A stretch of 7,275 bases of DNA from CAYGWX01 sp964353855 [NCBI: uncultured bacterium] (GTDB lineage Bacteria; Edwardsbacteria; CAYGWX01). Position numbers and translations under genes: made by a program. The stretch covers positions 1-7,275 of the forward strand of contig CAYGWX010000087.1 of assembly GCA_964353855.1 (NCBI GenBank), given 5' to 3'. The notes under the pieces were generated by a model that did no database searches, was not told the origin of the DNA, and saw only the letters and a program-made list of their open reading frames with translations. Positions 1-7,275 of this stretch are shown here, one piece after another (the first letter of the stretch is position 1; every line of letters begins with the position of its first letter).

Positions 1-46
1 CGAAGTCAGCTCTCTTGCGGTCATCGTGCGGGGCGAATTCTAACAT
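1..46 (-). CDS. rpoC: RNA polymerase beta' subunit, N-terminal fragment (cut by window edge)
   Basis: Only 15 codons plus one base are visible; the reading begins MLEFAPHDDRKRADF and runs off the window. Assignment rests mainly on position: the frame opens directly downstream of rpoB on the same strand, where nearly all bacteria have rpoC. A short, charged, poorly conserved leader before the conserved beta' core is normal for that protein, but the diagnostic core motifs lie outside the window. The start is ATG at 44-46. Its ribosome binding site is weak (AGAGAAG-like, about 3 nt before the ATG at its nearest, with no clean GGAGG), and the start sits in the loop of a possible hairpin described separately. 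Beta' supplies the catalytic magnesium site of RNA polymerase. The start codon is likely but not proven. Confidence 0.8.
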   Translation of the reverse strand, partial: MLEFAPHDDRKRADF

Positions 47-68
47 CGCTTCTCTATTTTAGGAATTC
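35..68 (-). promoter_or_regulatory. Possible hairpin presenting the rpoC start codon in its loop
   Basis: On the mRNA strand GAATTC-C-TAA (68 down to 59) can pair with TTA-GAATTC (43 down to 35), giving nine base pairs with one bulged C at 62. The 15-nt loop at 44-58 contains the whole weak ribosome binding site and the ATG. The pairing is read directly from the sequence; any effect on translation is inference. A start exposed in a loop would favour access rather than block it. Confidence 0.4.
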
Positions 69-71
69 TCC

Positions 72-83
72 GGAATTAATTCC
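72..83. repeat. Perfect 12-bp palindrome between rpoB and rpoC
   Basis: GGAATTAATTCC reads the same on both strands. A further GGAATT copy lies at 62-67, so either copy could pair with the AATTCC half and compete with the rpoC start hairpin. A dyad this short could be a dimeric-protein operator or chance in AT-rich DNA; the sequence alone does not decide. Confidence 0.45.
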
Positions 84-102
84 ATGACCTTTACTAGGGT
101 TG

Positions 103-125
103 TTTAAAATATAAATCATTTTAAA
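103..125. repeat. AT-only inverted repeat, 8-bp arms
   Basis: TTTAAAAT (103-110) and ATTTTAAA (118-125) are perfect inverted arms around a 7-nt loop. The stem has no G-C pair, so it would be weak in RNA, and on the transcribed strand it is followed by CAACCC rather than a U run. I therefore do not call a terminator. Confidence 0.4.
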
Positions 126-162
126 ACAAAACCTTGCTTAAATAGTATCCCAACGAGATTAC

Positions 163-3939
<3,777 letters not shown>

Positions 3940-4042
3940 CGCAGGGATTCCTCCCTGGCAAAGGAGGGTTCTTCTGCCCTTCCGGGCTCGAGGTTGAAAC
4001 AGACGAACAGGAGGTAAGGGGAAAACAAGGGTCGGGACCTAA
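3940..4042 (-). promoter_or_regulatory. rplL-rpoB intergenic leader with alternative stems
   Basis: This 103-nt gap is one of the two longest in the cluster. On the mRNA it contains a small GCCC-GGAA-GGGC hairpin (3976-3987) and CCUCCU at 3962-3967, which can pair with GGGAGG at 3950-3955 around a 6-nt loop. The GGGAGG is the rpoB Shine-Dalgarno core. That pairing excludes the 3942-3957 hairpin, so two competing structures both cover the same site. No U-tract terminator is seen. In E. coli the corresponding gap carries a partial attenuator and an RNase III site; I cannot tell whether this leader acts similarly. Confidence 0.45.
3942..3957 (-). promoter_or_regulatory. Hairpin overlapping the rpoB ribosome binding site
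   Basis: On the mRNA, CAGGGA and UCCCUG pair perfectly (six pairs, four of them G-C) around a GGAA tetraloop of the GNRA class. It ends two nt before the GTG start. The Shine-Dalgarno sequence AGGGAGG (3956 down to 3950) lies half in the 5' arm and half in the loop, so folding would limit ribosome access to rpoB. The pairing is seen directly; the regulatory role is inferred. Confidence 0.5.
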
Positions 4043-4429
4043 CTACTTAACCTCGACGACCGCTCCGGCTTCCACCAGCTTGCCCCGGATGCTCTCGGCT
4101 TCCTCTTTGCCAAGACCCTCCTTGACCGGTTTGGGGGCTCCATCCACCAGATCTTTGGCCTCTTTCAGGCCCAGGCCGGTAATCGCCCTAACCTCTTTGA
4201 TCACCTGGATTTTCTTTTCTCCCGAGGAAATCAGGACCACATCAAAGCTCGTTTGCTCCTCGGCTGGAGTCGCAGCCGGTCCTGTGGCCGGCATGGCTGC
4301 GATGGCAACCGGCGCCGCAGCCTTGACCCCCCATTTCTCCTCGAGGGTCTTGGTCAACTCTACCAGTTCCAAGACCGTCATCTTACCCAGAGCTTCAACC
4401 AGGGCATCTTTGGTCATTGTCTCTGCCAT
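4043..4429 (-). CDS. rplL: 50S ribosomal protein L7/L12
   Basis: The 128-residue stalk protein recruits EF-Tu, EF-G, IF2 and release factors to the ribosome; dimers bind the C-terminal helix of L10. Residues 1-35 form the helical dimerisation domain ([19 protein letters not shown]). Residues 36-58 are an Ala/Pro-rich flexible hinge. The rest is the globular factor-binding domain with the family signature [20 protein letters not shown] and a C-terminus [10 protein letters not shown]. Length and order are normal. The ATG at 4427-4429 is preceded by AAAGGAAG (4437-4444) at 7-nt spacing, which favours it over a second in-frame ATG at codon 5, although many homologues begin at the equivalent of that codon (MTKDAL). 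It lies 49 nt after rplJ, its partner gene. The stop is TAG. Confidence 0.98.
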   Translation of the reverse strand: MAETMTKDALVEALGKMTVLELVELTKTLEEKWGVKAAAPVAIAAMPATGPAATPAEEQTSFDVVLISSGEKKIQVIKEVRAITGLGLKEAKDLVDGAPKPVKEGLGKEEAESIRGKLVEAGAVVEVK

Positions 4430-4478
4430 CTTTAATCTTCCTTTCTGTTGTGGATGATAGAGGCCCGAGCCTTAACGC

Positions 4479-5006
4479 CTAGGCCGTTTGGTTTAATTTC
4501 TTCTCGGAAAAGGCTGTGAGGGTTGATAAGAACTGCTGTGGGGCAGCGACCAGCAGGGAGGAAAGGTTGGTCATCGGTCCCAGCATGGTGGCGAGGAGCT
4601 GAGCCAAGAGGACCTCTTTCCGGGGGAGAGAGGCGATAGCGGTTACCTCCGCCGCCTCCAGGAGCTTCCCCTCCCAGATTCCCCCTTTGATCTTCGGCAG
4701 CTGCCTCTCCTTAGCAAATTCAACCAGGATCTTAGCTGGCGTGGAAAGGTCGTTCGGACCGAAGGCGATCGCCGTCGGTCCGGACAAGTACTTTTTCAGA
4801 GCATCCAAGCCTATGGCCTTTGCCGCCCGCTGGGCCAAGGTGTTTTTGACGACCCGGTAGTCGATTCCGGCAGTGCGCATCTTGCGCCGGAGGTCCGTCA
4901 CCGCCTCCACATCCAGACCGGTGAAGTCCGCCAGGATCACGCTCTGAGCTGAACGCAGCTTGCCGGAAAGTTCTGTGACTTTCGCTTCTTTCTCTAATTT
5001 AGCCAC
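4479..5006 (-). CDS. rplJ: 50S ribosomal protein L10
   Basis: The 175-residue protein anchors the L12 stalk to 23S rRNA beside L11. The N-terminal domain carries the family pattern YRVVKNTLAQRAAKAIG (residues 50-66) and GPTAIAFG (76-83). The region from residue 127 (LPRKEVLLAQ) to the end is the tail whose long helix binds L12 dimers. That tail is about 49 residues against about 37 in E. coli L10 as I recall it, so it may hold an extra L12 dimer. The start is GTG at 5004-5006, eight nt after AAGGAGGG (5015-5022), a strong site lying within the last codons and stop of rplA. The 4-nt gap to rplA suggests translational coupling and leaves no room for the separate L10 leader seen in E. coli. The stop is TAG. 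Confidence 0.98.
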   Translation of the reverse strand: MAKLEKEAKVTELSGKLRSAQSVILADFTGLDVEAVTDLRRKMRTAGIDYRVVKNTLAQRAAKAIGLDALKKYLSGPTAIAFGPNDLSTPAKILVEFAKERQLPKIKGGIWEGKLLEAAEVTAIASLPRKEVLLAQLLATMLGPMTNLSSLLVAAPQQFLSTLTAFSEKKLNQTA

Positions 5007-5010
5007 GTCT

Positions 5011-5715
5011 CTATCCCTCCTTCGGGACTAGGGCCTCGGCCAGATCCACCCGAATTCCCGGGCCCATCGTGGTGGACAAGGCAATGCCTTTGATATACTG
5101 CCCTTTCACTGAGGAGGGTCTGGCTTTCACGACCTCGCCCAGGAACGTCTGAACGTTCTCCAACAGTTTCCCCTCTTCGAAGGAGGCTTTCCCCACCGGA
5201 ACGTGGATGTTTCCACCCTTGTCCACCCGGTATTCGATCCTCCCGGCCTTGATTTCTTTGACGACCTTGCCTACATCGAAGGTGACGGTTCCCAACTTGG
5301 GGTTGGGCATCAAGCCTTTGATCCCCAGGATCTTCCCCAGCTTTCCGACATCCTTCATCATGTCCGGGGTGGCCACCGTAGCGTCGAAGTCGGTCCATCC
5401 CTTCTGGATTTTCTCGATCAGGTCGGTACTGCCCACGAAGTCCGCTCCCGCTTGGGTGGCCTCCCTCTCCTTTTCCCCCTTGGCGAAGACCAGCACCCGG
5501 ATTTTCTTCCCGATACCGTGGGGGAGGGAGACGGCGCCCCGGATGTTTTGGTCGGATTGCTTCGGGTCTACGCCCAGTCTCATCGCCACTTCCACGGTTT
5601 CATCGAACTTGGCTGTAGCAACTCCTTTGACCAGTCGGACAGCTTCGCTCAGAGGGTATTTTTTTTTCTTCTCCACTTTTTCGCTTAAACCGCGAAAACG
5701 TTTACCGCGTTCCAT
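5011..5715 (-). CDS. rplA: 50S ribosomal protein L1
   Basis: The 234-residue protein, the same length as in E. coli, binds 23S rRNA to form the mobile L1 stalk that moves deacylated tRNA out of the E site. Seen in order: a basic N-terminus ([20 protein letters not shown]), the family motif [15 protein letters not shown] in the second domain, [20 protein letters not shown], and the C-terminal signature [16 protein letters not shown]. In several bacteria L1 also represses its own operon by binding mRNA near rplK, but I could not identify such a site here. The ATG at 5713-5715 follows the rplK stop by 3 nt and is served by GGAAGGG (5722-5728), so the two genes are probably translationally coupled. 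The stop is TAG. Confidence 0.99.
   Translation of the reverse strand: MERGKRFRGLSEKVEKKKKYPLSEAVRLVKGVATAKFDETVEVAMRLGVDPKQSDQNIRGAVSLPHGIGKKIRVLVFAKGEKEREATQAGADFVGSTDLIEKIQKGWTDFDATVATPDMMKDVGKLGKILGIKGLMPNPKLGTVTFDVGKVVKEIKAGRIEYRVDKGGNIHVPVGKASFEEGKLLENVQTFLGEVVKARPSSVKGQYIKGIALSTTMGPGIRVDLAEALVPKEG
5015..5022 (-). promoter_or_regulatory. Strong ribosome binding site for rplJ inside rplA
   Basis: AAGGAGGG lies eight nt before the GTG start of rplJ, within the Lys-Glu-Gly codons that end rplA. It fixes the rplJ start at a non-ATG codon and indicates that ribosomes finishing rplA feed rplJ. Confidence 0.85.
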
Positions 5716-5718
5716 AGG

Positions 5719-6147
5719 TTACCCTTCCACCGTGATACCCATGCTTCGGGCCGTCCCGGAGACCATGCGCTCCGCTGCCTCGACACTGCCGGCATTCAGG
5801 TCCGGCATTTTCAGTGTTGCGATCTCGCGGATTTGTGCGGGGGTCACCTTGGCGATCTTCGTCCGGTTGGGCTCGGCGGAAGCCTTGGCGATTCCCGCTG
5901 CCCTTTTGAGGAGCACCGAGGCTGGCGGGGTTTTGGTGATGAACGTAAAGCTGTGATCCCGAAAGATGGTGATGACCGCCGGAATCACCAACCCGGTCTG
6001 GGCCTGGGTTCTGGAATTAAAATCCTTGCAGAATTGCATGATGTTCACGCCGTGCTGGCCCAAGGCCGGACCCACGGGAGGAGCCGGGGTCGCCTGCCCG
6101 GCCGGGATTTGAAGTTTAACAACGGCGCCCACTTTTTTGGGAGGCAT
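5719..6147 (-). CDS. rplK: 50S ribosomal protein L11
   Basis: The 142-residue protein, the standard length, binds the GTPase-associated region of 23S rRNA at the stalk base, next to L10. The N-terminal domain carries [20 protein letters not shown] (residues 21-40) with the prolines that line the thiostrepton/factor interface. The C-terminal RNA-binding domain ends with the family motif [20 protein letters not shown] followed by RSMGITVEG. The ATG at 6145-6147 is the usual start ([17 protein letters not shown]). A modest CAGGA lies eight nt upstream (6156-6160). The gene follows nusG by 33 nt and precedes rplA by 3 nt. The product is typically methylated by PrmA, whose gene is not in this window. 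The stop is TAA. Confidence 0.99.
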   Translation of the reverse strand: MPPKKVGAVVKLQIPAGQATPAPPVGPALGQHGVNIMQFCKDFNSRTQAQTGLVIPAVITIFRDHSFTFITKTPPASVLLKRAAGIAKASAEPNRTKIAKVTPAQIREIATLKMPDLNAGSVEAAERMVSGTARSMGITVEG

Positions 6148-6180
6148 GCTCTTAATCCTGAAACAATGGAGGGTTAATAA

Positions 6181-6714
6181 TCATACGGATTGAACCTGAA
6201 GGAAATCCAATTCCACGGGAGTCGCCCGGCCGAAGATGGAAACCATGATCTTCAATTTTCCCCGCTCTGGGTATACGGAATCCACCACCCCCACGAAGCT
6301 CGAGAACGGCCCCTCTACGACCTTCACGGAGTCTCCCTTGGTGAAGGGAACGTCCATGGAGAGAGGCTTGCCCTTCCCCCCTTCCAGTCTTTCCAGAATG
6401 CGGGTCGCTTCCTCTTCGGACAACGGCTCGGGCTTGCTTTTCTTCGGGCCGAGAAACCCCATCACCCCCGGGGTCTGGGCCACCACCTGAATCGTTTCCT
6501 CGCACAGCTCCATCTCGATCAGGAGGTAACTGGGATAAAGCTGTCGTGATATCTTCGTGCGTTTCCCTCCCTTGAGGGTGGTGACGTCCTCGGCCGGCAC
6601 GAGGATCCGGCCAATTTTTTCCCCCAGGGAACGTGTGGCGATGGTATGGTCCAGAGACCGCTGAACTTTCCATTCGTGCCCCGAGTGAGTGTGGACGACG
6701 TACCACCTTTTCAT
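6181..6714 (-). CDS. nusG: Transcription termination/antitermination factor NusG
   Basis: The 177-residue factor binds the RNA polymerase clamp through its NGN domain and contacts Rho or ribosomal protein S10 through its KOW domain. Residues 1 to about 110 are the NGN domain, beginning KRWYVVHTHSGHEWKVQRSL and including the strand YPSYLLIEMEL. A linker with PLSEEEATRILERLEG follows. The KOW domain from about residue 122 contains FTKGDSVKVVEGPFSSFVGV and ends with IFGRATPVELDFLQVQSV. There is no inserted domain and the length is typical. The ATG at 6712-6714 starts 9 nt after the secE stop. Its ribosome binding site is weak (GGTAGG at 6723-6728, overlapping that stop), so it probably depends on coupling. 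The stop is TGA. Confidence 0.99.
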   Translation of the reverse strand: MKRWYVVHTHSGHEWKVQRSLDHTIATRSLGEKIGRILVPAEDVTTLKGGKRTKISRQLYPSYLLIEMELCEETIQVVAQTPGVMGFLGPKKSKPEPLSEEEATRILERLEGGKGKPLSMDVPFTKGDSVKVVEGPFSSFVGVVDSVYPERGKLKIMVSIFGRATPVELDFLQVQSV

Positions 6715-6723
6715 GCTCGAGGC

Positions 6724-6939
6724 CTACCGCAGGAGCAGGGTCAGGAGGTTGGACAGGATCAAATCGATCGTGCCGATGAAGAATGCAACCAGGATGGATA
6801 GGACGATCACCACCGACGTGGATCCGAACAGTTCTTCGCGGGAGGGCCAGTTTACTTTGGTGAATTCCGCCTTCACCTCTTTGACGAACCCTACTGCCCT
6901 CTGGATGAAATTGCCTTTTCCGACCTCCTCTTCCGCCAC
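6724..6939 (-). CDS. secE: Preprotein translocase subunit SecE
   Basis: This is the small membrane subunit that clamps the SecY channel. With a GTG start at 6937-6939 it has 71 residues. It shows the conserved amphipathic segment FVKEVKAEFTKVNWPSREEL (residues 18-37), then one hydrophobic membrane segment at about 42-64 (VVIVLSILVAFFIGTIDLIL), as in the single-span SecE of most bacteria. I chose GTG because AGAGG lies about ten nt upstream and no other usual start lies between the tRNA and the conserved region. The frame stays open further upstream, but a longer version begins at a TTG inside the tRNA-Trp T-arm and is not credible. It sits 54 nt after the tRNA and 9 nt before nusG, the usual secE-nusG pair. 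The stop is TAG. Confidence 0.93.
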   Translation of the reverse strand: MAEEEVGKGNFIQRAVGFVKEVKAEFTKVNWPSREELFGSTSVVIVLSILVAFFIGTIDLILSNLLTLLLR

Positions 6940-6993
6940 GCTACTCGTTCCTCTTTTAGATGCTCTTTTTTCGTTGGTTTCTGTCCTTTGACC

Positions 6994-7069
6994 TGGCAGG
7001 CCAGGAGGGACTTGAACCCCCAACCAACGGTTTTGGAGACCGCTACTCTACCACTTGAGCTACTGGCCT
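6994..7069 (-). tRNA. trnW: tRNA-Trp, anticodon CCA, 3' CCA encoded
   Basis: The 76-nt cloverleaf is complete. The acceptor stem AGGCCAG/CTGGCCT has seven Watson-Crick pairs. The D stem GCTC/GAGT has one wobble, and the anticodon stem GCGGT/ACCGT also has one wobble. The anticodon loop CTCCAAA places CCA at 7034-7036. The T arm is GGGGG-TTCAAGT-CCCTC. The discriminator is G73 and CCA is genome-encoded at 6994-6996. A1-U72 and G73 are the usual bacterial tryptophan identity features. The gene sits between rpmG and secE, a common position, and must be cut from a polycistronic mRNA. Its first two bases are also the last two bases of the rpmG stop codon. Confidence 0.98.
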
Positions 7070-7217
7070 ACCGCGTTTCCTTGTGCGGCGTGTGCGTCCG
7101 GCAGCGGGGGCAATACTTGCGAAACTCCACTCTGTCCGGATGTTTGCGTTTGTTTTTGGTGTTCTGGTAATTCCTCTCCTTGCACTTGGTGCAGGCGAGG
7201 GTGATCAGTTCCCTCAT
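7068..7217 (-). CDS. rpmG: 50S ribosomal protein L33, zinc-binding form
   Basis: The 49-residue product begins [20 protein letters not shown] and ends [14 protein letters not shown], a standard L33. The four cysteines at 9, 12, 36 and 39 form two CxxC pairs, so this is the zinc-binding (C+) form. L33 lies near the E site of the large subunit and is not essential in several bacteria. The ATG at 7215-7217 lies 6 nt after the tuf stop with no clear ribosome binding site, which suggests reinitiation by ribosomes leaving tuf. The stop TAG occupies 7068-7070, so its A and G are nucleotides 1 and 2 of the mature tRNA-Trp. Usual neighbours in this cluster are trnW and secE, as here. Confidence 0.97.
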   Translation of the reverse strand: MRELITLACTKCKERNYQNTKNKRKHPDRVEFRKYCPRCRTHTPHKETR

Positions 7218-7223
7218 GTCCGT

Positions 7224-7275
7224 CTACTCGATGATTTCGGTGACGACGCCGGCGCCCACCGTCCGGCCGCCCTCA
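7224..7275 (-). CDS. tuf: Elongation factor Tu, C-terminal fragment (cut by window edge)
   Basis: Only the last 16 codons and the TAG stop are visible. They read EGGRTVGAGVVTEIIE, the near-invariant C-terminal strand of EF-Tu domain 3. EF-Tu delivers aminoacyl-tRNA to the ribosome as a GTP complex. Its position upstream of rpmG, trnW, secE and nusG is the classical location of a tuf gene. Whether the genome has a second copy cannot be judged here. Confidence 0.95.
   Translation of the reverse strand, partial: EGGRTVGAGVVTEIIE

Larger units (their letters stand above)
47..162. other. AT-rich rpoB-rpoC spacer without a gene
   Basis: This 116-nt gap is about 31% GC by my hand count, clearly lower than the GC-rich genes on both sides. 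It holds a 12-bp perfect palindrome (72-83), an AT-only inverted repeat (103-125) and the upstream arm of the possible rpoC start hairpin. I see no open frame, no tRNA and no GC-rich stem followed by a T run on either strand, so it does not look like an intrinsic terminator. On the transcribed strand it would give an AU-rich, weakly structured linker, which could be an RNase E-type cleavage zone or a weak internal promoter. Neither is demonstrated. Confidence 0.6.

Noticed and set aside
103-125. AT-rich hairpin as a terminator after rpoB
   Set aside because: The stem has no G-C pair and no U tract follows on the transcribed strand. Termination between rpoB and rpoC would also be biologically odd.
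4415-4417. Alternative rplL start at codon 5
   Set aside because: It matches where many L12 proteins begin, but the good ribosome binding site AAAGGAAG is spaced for the upstream ATG, so I kept the longer form. The difference is only four residues.
5207-5956. 249-codon plus-strand open frame opposite rplA and rplK
   Set aside because: It spans the junction of two certain genes on the other strand, has low-complexity composition and resembles no family I know.
6148-6180. L1-protein autoregulatory site in the nusG-rplK gap
   Set aside because: I looked for a stem with an asymmetric internal loop resembling the L1 site of 23S rRNA and found no convincing match in the 33 nt or the first rplK codons.
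6152-6706. 184-codon minus-strand frame overlapping nusG in another phase
   Set aside because: NusG is unambiguous in its own frame. The alternative product is Arg/Gly/His-rich, typical of a shifted GC-rich gene.
6940-7023. Longer SecE reading beginning at a TTG at 7021-7023 (99 residues)
   Set aside because: The extra N-terminus is translated from the T arm and 3' end of tRNA-Trp and the following leader. It has no SecE similarity, and a GTG at 6937-6939 with an upstream AGAGG gives a normal-sized protein.

Overview
The window is a stretch of bacterial chromosome in which every gene lies on the minus strand. Read in the direction of transcription (high to low coordinates) it holds tuf (3' end only), rpmG, trnW (tRNA-Trp, anticodon CCA), secE, nusG, rplK, rplA, rplJ, rplL, rpoB and the first 15 codons of rpoC. 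This is the widely conserved EF-Tu / ribosomal stalk / RNA polymerase cluster. It is a core region, and I see no mobile element, CRISPR array, toxin gene or foreign cargo.

Organism: bacterial and GC-rich in coding DNA. The gene order, a zinc-type L33 and a compact 1258-residue RpoB without the large insertions of Escherichia coli RpoB fit a Gram-negative-type lineage outside the well-known Proteobacteria. The RpoB wording around residues 140-220 reminds me of candidate-phylum lineages (Omnitrophota, Methylomirabilota or similar), but this is recall, not a computed placement. Several genes use GTG starts (secE, rplJ, rpoB).

Layout: 7224-7275 end of tuf; 7068-7217 rpmG, whose stop codon shares two bases with the tRNA; 6994-7069 tRNA-Trp with encoded CCA; 6724-6939 secE; 6181-6714 nusG; 5719-6147 rplK; 5011-5715 rplA; 4479-5006 rplJ; 4043-4429 rplL; 163-3939 rpoB; 1-46 start of rpoC. 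Spacing is tight (3-54 nt, or overlapping) from tuf to rplL. It then widens to a 103-nt rplL-rpoB leader and a 116-nt, AT-rich rpoB-rpoC spacer. No gene-free stretch exceeds 120 nt.

How the genes work together: EF-Tu delivers aminoacyl-tRNA to the ribosomal factor-binding site built from L11 and the L10/L12 stalk. L1 forms the opposite stalk at the E site. RpoB and RpoC are the catalytic subunits of RNA polymerase, NusG couples that polymerase to elongation factors and the ribosome, and SecE anchors the SecYEG translocon. No strong promoter or intrinsic terminator is evident, so the cluster looks like one long transcription unit with tRNA processing inside it. The points worth a second look are small-scale: the stop codon/tRNA overlap, alternative hairpins over the rpoB ribosome binding site, a hairpin that loops out the rpoC start, and the rifampicin-pocket residues of RpoB. 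I found no undescribed multi-gene system here.
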